From NCBI GenBank assembly GCA_002440885.1, contig DJVY01000223.1, forward strand, positions 1-45,644: a stretch of 45,644 nt of DNA, read 5' to 3'. Shown one piece after another: positions 7,329 to 16,061 of this stretch (position 1 is the stretch's first letter; every line of letters starts with the position of its first letter). The DNA comes from Bacteroidales bacterium UBA6244. Its GTDB lineage: Bacteria > Bacteroidota > Bacteroidia > Bacteroidales > F082. The notes below the pieces were generated by a model. It saw only the letters and a program-made list of their open reading frames with translations, was not told the origin of the DNA and ran no database searches. The position numbers and the translations under genes are program-made.

Positions 7329-7898
7329 TCAAGGCATTGAAAGCCAGTTTTGTATGAGTTGCAATCCGTGATCTGTCATAACCGATTCAGGATGAAAAAG
7401 TAGTCCGGTGAGGGGTAGTCCGGTATGACAGAAAGCCATGTTGTCGCCATCCTGATCTCTCATGATCACCTGCAATGAGTCTGGAAAGGTCTGTTCATCT
7501 GCTATCCACGAGTGGTAATGTCCAATAAAAAATTGATCGGGTAAGCCTTTAAAAATGGGATGCTGAACGGTAACTTCTCCCAGACTACGGATGCCATGCA
7601 GCGGTTTCTTGAGTTGCTTCAGTTGTGCCCCAAGCACTTCGGCAAGGGCTTCATATCCCAAACATATACCTAAAATCGATTTTGTGTGAATTGCCGAATG
7701 CAAAAAGGGCAAAAGTTGTCCGGCTTCGGAGGCAAGACCCGGACCTGGTGAGATAAGTATTTTTTGAAAGCTGTTGGGCTCAAGGGTAAGCAATTGATCG
7801 TTTTTTCGAAATACAAAGTCGGTAACTCCTGCCTGCTCAACAAGCTGAAGCAGGTTGTAAGTAAATGAATCGTAATTGTCGATTATCAGCAATTTCAT
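7329..7898 (-). CDS. pabA: aminodeoxychorismate synthase glutaminase subunit (PabA/TrpG)
   Basis: A 189-residue class I glutamine amidotransferase starting MKLLIIDNYDSFTYNL. The catalytic triad is visible: nucleophile C79 in GICLGYE, with H168 and E170 in LFHPES. The oxyanion segment SPGPG lies at 50-54. It supplies ammonia to the chorismate-using partner. PabA and TrpG are hard to tell apart and can be one shared protein. The divergent pabB-pabC pair and the absence of any trp gene here favour p-aminobenzoate synthesis. A longer frame reaches 7967, but the -7 element at 7903-7910 lies inside that extension, so the start at 7898 is better. Confidence 0.92.
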   Translation of the reverse strand: MKLLIIDNYDSFTYNLLQLVEQAGVTDFVFRKNDQLLTLEPNSFQKILISPGPGLASEAGQLLPFLHSAIHTKSILGICLGYEALAEVLGAQLKQLKKPLHGIRSLGEVTVQHPIFKGLPDQFFIGHYHSWIADEQTFPDSLQVIMRDQDGDNMAFCHTGLPLTGLLFHPESVMTDHGLQLIQNWLSMP

Positions 7899-7902
7899 GG
7901 GC

Positions 7903-7910
7903 CAAAAATA
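7903..7910 (-). promoter_or_regulatory. pabA -7 element, leaderless transcript predicted
   Basis: Minus-strand TATTTTTG matches TAnnTTTG. Its final G is only four bases from the pabA ATG, so the transcript would begin at or next to the start codon. Confidence 0.5.
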
Positions 7911-7994
7911 CGACAAAGCTGTTGTAAAAAACCTGCAGACCTTTACAGGTTTCAAAATAGTGTGCAATCCGGGTGGCTCCTCTTCATAAAAGCT

Positions 7995-8002
7995 TAATTT
8001 TG
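7995..8002 (+). promoter_or_regulatory. pabB -7 element TAATTTTG
   Basis: An exact consensus match in the context AGCTTAATTTTG, the same 12 bases seen at the tatD promoter. The leader would be about 15-20 bases and includes a GGGAG that could act as a ribosome site before the ATG at 8023. Confidence 0.6.
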
Positions 8003-8022
8003 TTTTAAAAAAGAGGGAGCAG

Positions 8023-8988
8023 ATGAATTGCGATTTGAAGCAAATGAATGAATTGGGTGAAAAGCGAATACCTTTTTTATTTATAATAAATTTTGATGGA
8101 ACACAGGCACAGGTTATTCCCCTTAGCGAAGTTAATCCTGATGTCCTGCTTTATGATTTTCCGCAATTCAGCAACACAATTAAAAATTCTACCGGTTTAA
8201 TTGATTTCGACTTCCGGATTGAGCCGGTAAATTTTGCGCGATACGCACACGCGTTCGATCTTGTAATGAGGCATCTGAACTACGGCGACAGTTTTCTTAC
8301 CAACCTGACCATGCCTTCGGTTGTTCGTTCAAAGCATACACTTTCTGAAATCTATTTCGCTGCCCATGCCCGTTATAAATTATGGTTTAAAGATCAGTTT
8401 GTTGTTTTTTCACCTGAAACTTTTATCACCATTCAACAAGGTATTATCCGATCGTTTCCGATGAAAGGAACCATTGACGCTTCCGTGCCACAAGCTGAGA
8501 GTAAACTGCTCGCCAGTGAAAAAGAACTTGCTGAGCACTACACCATCGTCGATTTAATACGTAACGACTTGAGTATGGTGGCCAAGAATGTGCGGGTAGA
8601 GCGGTTTCGTGCCATTGAGCGCATACAAACCCATCGCCATGCCATACTACAGATGAGCTCGCAAATTGCCGGCGACCTGCCAAAAGATTTTCACGCGCGC
8701 CTTGGGGATATTTTTGCGAAGTTATTGCCCGCAGGCAGCATTACCGGCGCGCCGAAAAAAAAGACCGTTGAAATAATCCGGGAGGCCGAACAATACCAAA
8801 GGGGATATTATACCGGTGTCATGGGTGTTTATGATGGAAACGACTTGAGCAGTGCTGTTATGATCAGGTTTCTGGAAAAAGCAGACGGGCATTTTATTTA
8901 CAAAAGTGGAGGTGGAATCACCGTACAAAGTCATTGCGAGGAGGAGTATCAGGAATTAATCGATAAAATATATGTGCCGCTTACTTGA
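8023..8988 (+). CDS. pabB: aminodeoxychorismate synthase component I (PabB-like)
   Basis: A 321-residue chorismate-binding enzyme, shorter than E. coli PabB because the N-terminal regulatory part is reduced, as in many Bacteroidota. The chorismate core shows FSPETF (129-134), PMKGT (146-150, with the lysine typical of aminodeoxychorismate synthases), DLIRNDLS (177-184), SITGAPK (239-245) and GYYTGVMG (261-268). It converts chorismate with ammonia from PabA to 4-amino-4-deoxychorismate. The next gene, pabC, overlaps it by 17 bases, which gives the complete route to p-aminobenzoate. PMKGT in place of the usual PIKGT is a mild variant. Met8 is a possible alternative start. Confidence 0.93.
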   Translation: MNCDLKQMNELGEKRIPFLFIINFDGTQAQVIPLSEVNPDVLLYDFPQFSNTIKNSTGLIDFDFRIEPVNFARYAHAFDLVMRHLNYGDSFLTNLTMPSVVRSKHTLSEIYFAAHARYKLWFKDQFVVFSPETFITIQQGIIRSFPMKGTIDASVPQAESKLLASEKELAEHYTIVDLIRNDLSMVAKNVRVERFRAIERIQTHRHAILQMSSQIAGDLPKDFHARLGDIFAKLLPAGSITGAPKKKTVEIIREAEQYQRGYYTGVMGVYDGNDLSSAVMIRFLEKADGHFIYKSGGGITVQSHCEEEYQELIDKIYVPLT

Positions 8989-9589
8989 GACTATTCGTGT
9001 GGAAAACGGCGTAGTGTCGAATCTCCATTTTCATCAGCAGCGGATGGATGCCGCCCGTTGGCATTTTTTTGGAAAAAGAGGGGATATACAAATTGGCGAT
9101 ACTATCCAACGGCTCAAAAACTCAGGTGATTCGGGCATTAATTCGCCGGGTTTGTTCAAGCTTCGGATTGTGTACGGGGAAATTATCCATGAAGTGGAAC
9201 TTCTGCCCTATGTGTTGCCCATAATCAATTCATTGAAATTGGTGTACAGCAACGAAATTCAATATGCGTTTAAGCTGGCTGATCGTTCCGATATTAACAA
9301 GCTCACCAGTTTGAAGGAGGATTGTGACGACATCATGATAGTGAAAAACGGACAAATTACCGACAGCTCCTATGCCAACCTGGCTTTTTATGACGGCACC
9401 TCCTGGCATACCCCGGAAAAACCCTTGCTTGCCGGCACACAGCGGGCTGCCTTGCTCGAAAGCCGCATCCTCTTACCCGCTGATATTTATGTTGAACAAA
9501 TGTGGCGCTATGAAAAAGTCAGGTTGTTCAATGCCATGATCAGATGGCAGGATAGGGTAGAGGTGAACTTGTACAACCTCCACCCCTGA
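8972..9589 (+). CDS. pabC: aminodeoxychorismate lyase (class IV aminotransferase fold)
   Basis: A 205-residue pyridoxal-phosphate enzyme of fold type IV. The likely cofactor lysine is K101 in FKLADR, which aligns with the KxxxR of E. coli PabC. The segment NGQITDSSYANLAFY (126-140) is the usual cofactor-phosphate strand, and GTQR (155-158) is the conserved turn. It would release p-aminobenzoate and pyruvate from aminodeoxychorismate. It is shorter than most PabC proteins (about 270), mainly at the N-terminus. Overlap with pabB by 17 bases indicates coupled translation. A branched-chain aminotransferase role is unlikely given context and size. Confidence 0.88.
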   Translation: MCRLLETIRVENGVVSNLHFHQQRMDAARWHFFGKRGDIQIGDTIQRLKNSGDSGINSPGLFKLRIVYGEIIHEVELLPYVLPIINSLKLVYSNEIQYAFKLADRSDINKLTSLKEDCDDIMIVKNGQITDSSYANLAFYDGTSWHTPEKPLLAGTQRAALLESRILLPADIYVEQMWRYEKVRLFNAMIRWQDRVEVNLYNLHP

Positions 9590-9598
9590 CCTGTTTCA

Positions 9599-10492
9599 CT
9601 ATTCTTGTATCTTGTCTTTCAGCGATTTAAAACCATTACCAAGAATTTCGGTAGCATTGATAACCGTTACAAAAGCTTTTGGGTCGATGCTGTGAATAAA
9701 CTCCTGCAGCATGGCCATTTCACGCCGGTTTACCACGGTAAACACAATTGATTTTTCGTTGTGATCCCACATGCCTTCTCCTCTGAGAAAAGTTCCGCCA
9801 CGGTTTAAGTCGATCACTATTTTATTCCTGATTTCTTCCGATTTTTCAGAAATAATAAAAAGTACTTTCTCGTAATTTGCTCCTTCGAGAACAAGGTCGA
9901 CCACTTTGCCCGTAATAAAAATCACGATCAGCGAATACAAGGGTATTTTCCAGTCCTGAAAAGCCACCAAACCAATTAAAACAATGGCCGAATCGACAAA
10001 AATCATGAGTTGTCCCATAGGCAGTTTGGTGTATTTACCAATGATCATGGCCACAATGTCGGAGCCTCCTGAGGTAGCTTTTGATTTGAAAATTAAACCA
10101 AGCCCAAGACCAATAAAGAGCCCTCCAAAAATTGAGGACAGGAGTGGGTCGCCTTGTACCAGTGGCTCGCTACCGTAAAAATAGGTTATGGTGTCCATAA
10201 AAATGGCTGTAGAGAAAAAGCCTACTACGGTTTTCATGCCAAAACGAGGCCCTAATACTTTGATCCCGATAAGGGTAAGCGGGATGTCGAAAAACAAGGC
10301 AATTAATCCAACCGGTGTGCCCAGCATCCAGTGGATGACGATGGAAATACCATAAACACCGCCGGGCACAATTTTATAAGGAGTAATGAACAAAACAAAC
10401 CCCGAGGCCATAATAAAGGCACCAATGATAATAAGGCTGTAGTTTTTAACCCAGCGTTTGCTAAACAGTTTATCTTTTTGTAAGAAAGCCAT
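9599..10492 (-). CDS. YitT family membrane protein (DUF2179)
   Basis: A 297-residue protein with about five or six hydrophobic segments in the first 200 residues (YitT membrane domain, with PGGVYGISIVI and KATSGGSDIVAMII motifs) and a soluble C-terminal DUF2179 domain (about residues 200-290: NRGGTFLRGEGMW and FVTVINATEILG). YitT proteins are inner-membrane proteins without a firmly known function; transport has been suggested. The longer open frame to 10558 is unlikely, since the promoter core at 10532-10539 would lie inside it. It stands as a single gene, convergent with pabC at nine bases' distance and downstream of the LpxR-like gene. Confidence 0.9.
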   Translation of the reverse strand: MAFLQKDKLFSKRWVKNYSLIIIGAFIMASGFVLFITPYKIVPGGVYGISIVIHWMLGTPVGLIALFFDIPLTLIGIKVLGPRFGMKTVVGFFSTAIFMDTITYFYGSEPLVQGDPLLSSIFGGLFIGLGLGLIFKSKATSGGSDIVAMIIGKYTKLPMGQLMIFVDSAIVLIGLVAFQDWKIPLYSLIVIFITGKVVDLVLEGANYEKVLFIISEKSEEIRNKIVIDLNRGGTFLRGEGMWDHNEKSIVFTVVNRREMAMLQEFIHSIDPKAFVTVINATEILGNGFKSLKDKIQE

Positions 10493-10531
10493 ATGTATAA
10501 ATTTATCGTTGTTTTCACTTGAAAACGGCGG

Positions 10532-10559
10532 CAAAATTACACTCTTTTTAAACTCCAAA
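10532..10559 (-). promoter_or_regulatory. yitT promoter
   Basis: On the minus strand TTTG (10559-10556) is followed after 16 bases by TAATTTTG (10539-10532). The -7 match is exact and the spacing slightly short. The predicted leader is about 35 bases to the ATG at 10492, which excludes the start at 10558. Confidence 0.6.
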
Positions 10560-10570
10560 ACACGATGTCG

Positions 10571-11542
10571 TCAAAAGAAAACCTTTAATTTGAAGCTGCC
10601 GTATTGGTGGCTGATTCCCTCACCAAATTCTTTGGTAAGGAAGCTGTGGGTATAGTCGAGTGATACGCCTCGCCACAATAAACCAAGGGTAGTATTTGAA
10701 AACAGGATAACCCGGGTTAAGCCTTTACTGCTGATTACGTGATGATTAAATCCTGAGAATACGCCCCCTTGTAGCGTGGCGTTGTAACCGACAAGCCGAA
10801 CCGAAACATCGGATGTAAGATAGGGAATAAGTTTTTTGCCGAAAGGAAGATCTTGTTTTTTGTCTTTGCTGATGGTGACTATCCGGTTGTTTCCTGCCTG
10901 CAAGCTTACTCCTGCGTTCAGGTCGTTGAAGAGCGTGCCTGCTCTCACCGCTCCGATGGCCGAAAGTTTGAAGTATTTTCGTAAAAACAATGGATAAGCT
11001 AGCATGAAATCGATGTTTGCAATCAGATCGTTTGCAATTTCATATTCCCAGCCATTTGGATCAGGCGAGTCTATCCATTGGTGAATTTTTCGCTGAAAAG
11101 CCTCGCCTCCTGCCGACGGACCAATGATCCCTAATCTGATACGGGTCTGCCACTGCAGGTTATTTATCAGGTTCGTTTTTTCGACAAAGTAATCCAGCTC
11201 AAGGGTAGCAGCAAACGGCCGGTCGTTGAACTGGATCAGGGTGTCGCGGATGTTTTTTGGGGTATATAAATGTTGACTCAGCGATAATCCCGCGAGTATC
11301 TGAGAATCGTCACGGTGTAGCACTTGCATGACTTTCCGGTTTTCGAACACGGGTAAAATCAGGTCGATCTCAAGGCCATTGGTGTAGTAATAATCGGTAA
11401 GGTAATAGGTATCGTTATCGAATTGAACACTGGCGCTCTTTCTTTCCATCCCATCTGTAAAAGCCGGAAATTTAACCGATTGCGAAAAGACAGCCATATA
11501 AAAAAGACAAATGCCGATAAGGAACAAACCTTTTTTAAACAT
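10571..11542 (-). CDS. LpxR-like outer-membrane lipid A 3'-O-deacylase (DUF2219)
   Basis: A 323-residue protein with a signal peptide ending near VFSQ (about residue 21) and a beta-barrel pattern that ends in phenylalanine. Family signatures are present: the FDND pair (N43, D44), the TDYYYTNG stretch (49-56), and GPSAGGE followed by KIHQWIDSPDPNGW, whose H154 matches the catalytic histidine of Salmonella LpxR. The family removes the 3'-acyloxyacyl chain of lipid A at the outer membrane, a calcium-dependent step that alters immune recognition. It lies 15 bases after the PAP2-like gene and is co-oriented with rpoN. Activity is inferred by homology only. Confidence 0.87.
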   Translation of the reverse strand: MFKKGLFLIGICLFYMAVFSQSVKFPAFTDGMERKSASVQFDNDTYYLTDYYYTNGLEIDLILPVFENRKVMQVLHRDDSQILAGLSLSQHLYTPKNIRDTLIQFNDRPFAATLELDYFVEKTNLINNLQWQTRIRLGIIGPSAGGEAFQRKIHQWIDSPDPNGWEYEIANDLIANIDFMLAYPLFLRKYFKLSAIGAVRAGTLFNDLNAGVSLQAGNNRIVTISKDKKQDLPFGKKLIPYLTSDVSVRLVGYNATLQGGVFSGFNHHVISSKGLTRVILFSNTTLGLLWRGVSLDYTHSFLTKEFGEGISHQYGSFKLKVFF

Positions 11543-11557
11543 GATTAAAGATCTGTT

Positions 11558-12169
11558 TTAAATGAAGTAGAATAACAGCATTTGAGTTATAAACCCCAGC
11601 CCAAAGCCGAGGTAGACTTGACTCGCTGTATGTGCCCGGAGGATAAGACGGGCTGTGCCCACCAATCCTGCCAACAGAATTACCACAAATAACCAGGGAG
11701 TAACTACCACGCCGAAGCTGAGCGAAAATCCGGCCAGTGCACCGGCAAAACCTCCCCATGAGGTTGCGTGAATACTTATTTTGGTGAAATAATTTACAAT
11801 CAAACAAAGCAATACCAGCATGGTGGCACCAAGCATAAATAAGGAAAGAATGCTGTTGTGGTCGTCCTGTTTTATTATGGTGTAGGTTGCATAAAAAAAC
11901 ACCGCTACAACGGCCAGCGGGATTACCCGTTCGCGGCTCTCGTGCATTTCAAGACTTTTCAGCACGTTGAATTTTTTCAATATCACAAAAATGAGCGCAG
12001 GCATCGCAAAGGTGGATAAAAACACCAACAAAATAACCAGGAACTTGTACCGTTCGGGCAGCACCATGAAGTGGTGGGTAGGAAGATGCAAGAGCACAGA
12101 AACGGCATAACCTGGCACGAGCAAGGGATGAAAAATAAGAGATACGACTTGTGATAATATTTTTTGCAT
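11558..12169 (-). CDS. PAP2-like integral membrane protein
   Basis: A 203-residue protein with about six membrane segments. The C-terminal half resembles the PAP2 phosphatase core: SIHATSWGG stands where PSGH is usual, and ARLILRAHTASQV, followed by a GFGLGF tail, stands where SRxxxxxHxxxD is usual. The first lysine-arginine motif is not clear and the final Asp is replaced by Gln, so catalysis is doubtful or altered. PAP2 proteins dephosphorylate lipid phosphates such as undecaprenyl or phosphatidylglycerol phosphate, and some act on lipid A phosphates. It lies between rpoN (11 bases) and the LpxR-like gene (15 bases), which hints at lipid A modification. Confidence 0.72.
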   Translation of the reverse strand: MQKILSQVVSLIFHPLLVPGYAVSVLLHLPTHHFMVLPERYKFLVILLVFLSTFAMPALIFVILKKFNVLKSLEMHESRERVIPLAVVAVFFYATYTIIKQDDHNSILSLFMLGATMLVLLCLIVNYFTKISIHATSWGGFAGALAGFSLSFGVVVTPWLFVVILLAGLVGTARLILRAHTASQVYLGFGLGFITQMLLFYFI

Positions 12170-12180
12170 TTAGGTTGTTG

Positions 12181-13671
12181 TTATTCCATCTCTTTACGCA
12201 GACGAGCCACCGGAATCTGAAGCTGTTCGCGGTATTTGGCTACCGTACGGCGGGCAATGGGATATCCTTTTTCTCTCAGCCGTTCCATCAGGTACTCGTC
12301 GGTAAAGGGTTTTCTTTTATCTTCTTCGCTGATAATTTCTTTCAAAATGGTTTTTATTTCCCTTGTTGACACCTCTTCTCCATCGTCTTTTTGCATGCTT
12401 TCGCTGAAAAAGGATTTTAATAGCAATGTGCCGAAAGGGGTTTGAACATATTTGCTGTTGGCCACTCGGGAAATGGTGCTGATGTCGAGGTTGACCTTCT
12501 CAGCTATATCCTTTAAAATCATAGGCTTAAGCTTGGTGTCGTCGCCTGTCATCAGGTAATCGTGTTGGTACTCCATGATGGCGTACATGGTGTCGTACAA
12601 GGTATGTTGCCTTTGTTTGATGGCATCGATAAACCATTTGGCAGAGTCCACCTTTTGTTTAATGAAAGAAAGGGCCTCTTTTTGTTTTTTTGACTGTTTT
12701 TGACTTCCTATCTCGTTCATCATTGAAGCAAAAGCATTGCTCACGCGTAAATCAGGGCTGTTCCATGAGTTCAGGGTGAGTTCAAGTTTTTCCCCGTTGT
12801 TGGTGATGTTGAAGTCGGGAATGATGTAATGGTTGGTGCGTGTGGTTTCGCTAAGTGAGTTACCCGGTTTTGGGTTTAATTTGAGGATTTCGTCGATACC
12901 CATTTTCAGTTTTTCATCAGAGATATCCAGTTTCTTGGTGATTTTCTGAAAGTGTTTTTTTGTGAAATCCATGAACGAACGCGACAGAATCTGGATAGCC
13001 AGGGAGATACCTTCTGAGGGAGTTTCGGTAGCTTTTCTGTGCAGCTGAATCAGAAGACATTCTTTCAGATCGCGTGCGCCAACTCCCGCAGGCTCGAACT
13101 CCTGGATTATTTTCAGCACTTCTTCCACTTCCTCTTTTTTTGTGGCGATGTTCTGACTAAAAGCCAGGTCATCTACAATGGCCTCAATGGCGCGCTCCAG
13201 GTATCCGGAGTCGTCAATGTTTCCAATAATATATTGGCCAATCTGGAATTTTTTCTCGCTCAGATACTGCTGTTGCAGTTGCTGGGTGAGCAGTTCGTGA
13301 AAAGTGATGCCCGAAGCAAAAGGGATTTCCTTGTGCTCATCATCGTTGCTGTAATTGTTGGTTTGCAGCTTATAGGAAGGCACATCATCTTCATTAATAT
13401 AGTCGTTCAGATCGAATTCGTTGTCTTTATTCGACACTTCGTCGAGGCTTGATTCGGCATAGTCATCCTGATCGCTGCCGGCTTCTTGTTGGTCGTCGCG
13501 TTCATATTCAGGTGACTCGTCATTGTCAACTTCTAAGGCCGGGTTTTCTTCTATTTCCTGTTTTATGCGTTGCTCCAGACCCACCGAAGGAATTTGCAAG
13601 AGCTTCATCAACAGAATTTGTTGAGGCGAAAGCTTTTGCAGCAGTTTTTGTTGAAGCCTTTGGTTGAGCAT
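12181..13671 (-). CDS. rpoN: RNA polymerase sigma-54 factor RpoN
   Basis: A 496-residue sigma factor. Region I at the N-terminus is the glutamine- and leucine-rich activator-binding part (residues 1-45). Region II is a long acidic linker (about 50-115, rich in Asp and Glu). The core-binding domain follows, and the C-terminus carries the RpoN box ARRTVAKYRE (473-482) that reads the -24 promoter element. It directs transcription from -24/-12 promoters and needs an AAA+ activator; no such activator is seen in this window. It heads a probable minus-strand operon with the PAP2-like and LpxR-like genes. A consensus promoter lies at 13718-13748. Confidence 0.97.
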   Translation of the reverse strand: MLNQRLQQKLLQKLSPQQILLMKLLQIPSVGLEQRIKQEIEENPALEVDNDESPEYERDDQQEAGSDQDDYAESSLDEVSNKDNEFDLNDYINEDDVPSYKLQTNNYSNDDEHKEIPFASGITFHELLTQQLQQQYLSEKKFQIGQYIIGNIDDSGYLERAIEAIVDDLAFSQNIATKKEEVEEVLKIIQEFEPAGVGARDLKECLLIQLHRKATETPSEGISLAIQILSRSFMDFTKKHFQKITKKLDISDEKLKMGIDEILKLNPKPGNSLSETTRTNHYIIPDFNITNNGEKLELTLNSWNSPDLRVSNAFASMMNEIGSQKQSKKQKEALSFIKQKVDSAKWFIDAIKQRQHTLYDTMYAIMEYQHDYLMTGDDTKLKPMILKDIAEKVNLDISTISRVANSKYVQTPFGTLLLKSFFSESMQKDDGEEVSTREIKTILKEIISEEDKRKPFTDEYLMERLREKGYPIARRTVAKYREQLQIPVARLRKEME

Positions 13672-13717
13672 GGTTAGCCTTAATAAATATGATTTACGTT
13701 TCTCTATGCAATTTGAG

Positions 13718-13748
13718 CAAATGTAACAACATTTTTAAAATGGCACAA
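13718..13748 (-). promoter_or_regulatory. rpoN promoter (TTG-N20-TACATTTG)
   Basis: On the minus strand TTG (13748-13746) is followed after 20 bases by TACATTTG (13725-13718). Both elements and spacing fit the Bacteroidota consensus, giving a leader of about 40-45 bases. The rest of 13672-13820 is AT-rich, with no clear terminator for asnS. Confidence 0.7.
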
Positions 13749-13820
13749 TTTTGGCTGAACCTTTTTCCCCAATCTTTTTAACAAACACATTTTAGTTGGA
13801 ATGTTACGGGAGGGATAACC

Positions 13821-15260
13821 TTAAAATTCAAGGTTTAACGGGGTGCGCGGAAAAGGTATCACATCGCGGATGTTTCCCATGCCTGTAACAAACAGCATCA
13901 GTCGTTCGAAGCCAAGGCCGAACCCAGCATGCGGAACACTGCCGAATTTTCGTGTTTCGAGGTACCACCACATGGTTTCGAAGGGTATATGCATTTCCTG
14001 CATTCGTGTAGCCAGTTTGGTGTAATCTTCTTCGCGCTGCGAGCCACCTATTATTTCGCCGATTTGCGGAAACAGCACGTCCATGGCACGAACGGTAGTG
14101 CCATCATCGTTTTGTTTCATGTAAAAGGCCTTGATCTCTTTTGGATAATCTGTAAGGATAACCGGTTTTTTAAAGTGTTTTTCAACCAGATACCTTTCGT
14201 GTTCTGATTGCAGATCTGCACCCCAGCCTTCGATCAGGTAGTTGAATTTTTTCTTTTTGTTGGCATTCGAGTTTTTAAGAATATCGATGGCTTCGGTATA
14301 GGTGATTCGCTCGAAGGGATTTTCCAATACAAACCGCAGCTTTTCGATCAGCTCCATCGAACGTTCCTCTTCTTTTTTGTTTTTTTCCTCCTCCAGTAGC
14401 CGCTTACTCAGGAATTGCAGGTCGTCCATACAGTTTTCCAGAGCATACCCGATAACATATTTCAGCATGTCTTCTGCCAGGTCCATGTCGTCGTGAATAT
14501 CATTAAAAGCTACTTCCGGCTCAATCATCCAGAATTCAGCCAAATGGCGCGAAGTATTTGAGTTTTCAGCTCTGAATGTTGGCCCAAAGGTATATACTTT
14601 GGACAGTGCCAGGGCAGCCAGCTCTGCTTCCAATTGTCCGCTTACCGTAAGGTTTGCCGCTTTGCCAAAGAAGTCTTGGCTGAAATCTACTTCTCCGGTT
14701 TCTGTTCTGGGAATTTTTTTCAGGTCGAGGGTGGTTACCTGAAACATTTCACCGGCTCCTTCGGCATCCGAACCGGTAATTATGGGGGTGTGGATATTAA
14801 AAAAGCCCCTGTCGTTAAAAAATTTATGGATAGCAAAAATCAGGGCATGACGTACACGGCCAATGGCGCTGAAAGTGCTGGTGCGATAGCGTAGGTGGGC
14901 TTTTTCGCGTAAAAACTCCAAAGAGTGTTTTTTTGGCTGTAATGGGTATTCGCCCGGATTGGCTTCTCCTAATATTTCCAGACGGGTGCATTGAACCTCC
15001 ACACGTTGTCCGCTACCGGTTGACTCCACCAACAGCCCATCAACTGACAAGGCGGCTCCGGTGTGGATGCGTTCCAACAACGCCTCATTTTCAGGAGTCA
15101 TTTCAACCACAATTTGTATATTATTAATCGTTGAGCCGTCATTTAACGCTATGAAAGCCACGTTCTTACTACCACGTTTGGTGCGTACCCATCCTTTTAC
15201 ATTGATGTCGCGACCAGCTTCTGTTGTTTTCAACAGCTCATTGATTTCAATTCTTTTCAC
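13821..15260 (-). CDS. asnS: asparaginyl-tRNA synthetase
   Basis: A class IIb aminoacyl-tRNA synthetase that charges tRNA-Asn. The N-terminal OB-fold anticodon-binding domain begins at KRIEINELLK. Motif 2 is FRAENSNTSRHLAEFWMIEPE and motif 3 is GFGLGFERLMLFVTG near the C-terminus. An inserted charged helix (EEEKNKKEEERS) lies before the catalytic half, as in other Bacteroidota AsnRS. The frame is open to an ATG at 15314 (497 residues), but those 18 extra residues look unlike the family, so a GTG at 15260 (479 residues) seems better; both remain possible. Presence of AsnRS means Asn-tRNA is probably made directly rather than by amidation. Confidence 0.95.
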   Translation of the reverse strand: MKRIEINELLKTTEAGRDINVKGWVRTKRGSKNVAFIALNDGSTINNIQIVVEMTPENEALLERIHTGAALSVDGLLVESTGSGQRVEVQCTRLEILGEANPGEYPLQPKKHSLEFLREKAHLRYRTSTFSAIGRVRHALIFAIHKFFNDRGFFNIHTPIITGSDAEGAGEMFQVTTLDLKKIPRTETGEVDFSQDFFGKAANLTVSGQLEAELAALALSKVYTFGPTFRAENSNTSRHLAEFWMIEPEVAFNDIHDDMDLAEDMLKYVIGYALENCMDDLQFLSKRLLEEEKNKKEEERSMELIEKLRFVLENPFERITYTEAIDILKNSNANKKKKFNYLIEGWGADLQSEHERYLVEKHFKKPVILTDYPKEIKAFYMKQNDDGTTVRAMDVLFPQIGEIIGGSQREEDYTKLATRMQEMHIPFETMWWYLETRKFGSVPHAGFGLGFERLMLFVTGMGNIRDVIPFPRTPLNLEF

Positions 15261-15428
15261 TTTTACATCATTTAAAAACTTTGCAAAAAAACTAAATTTC
15301 ACCCAATTAATCATGCCTTTGGGCTTAAATAACGTATTATTGTTTACATAGCTTGCAGATGCTGGTTTTGGTGCTTTGTAAAAGAATATTTCCCGACAAA
15401 ATGCGTTTATAAGCCAGATTTTATAGGT

Positions 15429-16040
15429 ATGATTTTTTCTTTTTGGCGTCCGGTAATGCTGTTAATCTTCCATTTTAATGTTTTTACCGGTGTATTATTC
15501 GCAACCATATTACCCGATGACCCTCCTGGCGTTGAGGATGTTATACTTTGGCAAGCTGACAGAAAAATTGATTGGAGCGATTTCCGTGCTCACCGTAAGC
15601 CTCCTGGACGGATGTCAGCGGCTTTGTCGGTTTGTGGTATTGGTTTCGAAGGCGTTGAAGAAAACCGCCGTCTGGTTTCGGTGAAAATTGCAGTGAAATT
15701 TTATCCTGAAAAATCATGGAAGCACCCCGATCACCTCACTCCCGAAGTGCTTGCCCACGAGCAATTGCATTTTGATATAACCGAACTTATGGGGCGTAGA
15801 TTTCATGAAGAAATAAAAGAACTCAACAAAAAAGGAAAACTAAATGCCCGATCCTTAGAAAAGGCTTATGACAAGTTAAGTAAACAACATGCCGAAATGC
15901 AGCAGCTTTACGACAAACAAACCAATCACAGCCTGAATGCGCGGCTTCAGGAATGGTGGTCAGCATACGTTAGTTCTGAATTGGAAAAAACAAGTGAACT
16001 TTCAGGTTATCACGATATTCTCCTTTGTGAAAAAAGATAA
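15429..16040 (+). CDS. putative secreted zinc protease (DUF922-like)
   Basis: A 203-residue protein with a hydrophobic N-terminal signal (about residues 10-27). The segment ILWQADRKIDWSDFRAH is typical of the DUF922 family, and HEQLH (H110-H114), followed by FDITE, is an HExxH-like zinc site with a downstream acidic residue. DUF922 proteins are annotated as predicted secreted metalloproteases, with little experimental work that I know of. The C-terminal third is a charged helical tail. It lies upstream of a small lipoprotein and the gingipain-like genes on the same strand, so a shared role in extracellular proteolysis is possible, but each of the neighbours seems to have its own promoter. Confidence 0.78.
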   Translation: MIFSFWRPVMLLIFHFNVFTGVLFATILPDDPPGVEDVILWQADRKIDWSDFRAHRKPPGRMSAALSVCGIGFEGVEENRRLVSVKIAVKFYPEKSWKHPDHLTPEVLAHEQLHFDITELMGRRFHEEIKELNKKGKLNARSLEKAYDKLSKQHAEMQQLYDKQTNHSLNARLQEWWSAYVSSELEKTSELSGYHDILLCEKR

Positions 16041-16061
16041 CTTACTCAAATCAATGTTTTA

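Noticed and set aside
13741..13756. A TGGCAC-N5-TTGG sequence like a sigma-54 -24/-12 promoter next to rpoN.
   Set aside because: The -12 element is off (TTGG for TTGC), and it points into the antisense strand of asnS. It also overlaps the rpoN promoter spacer, so chance is likely.
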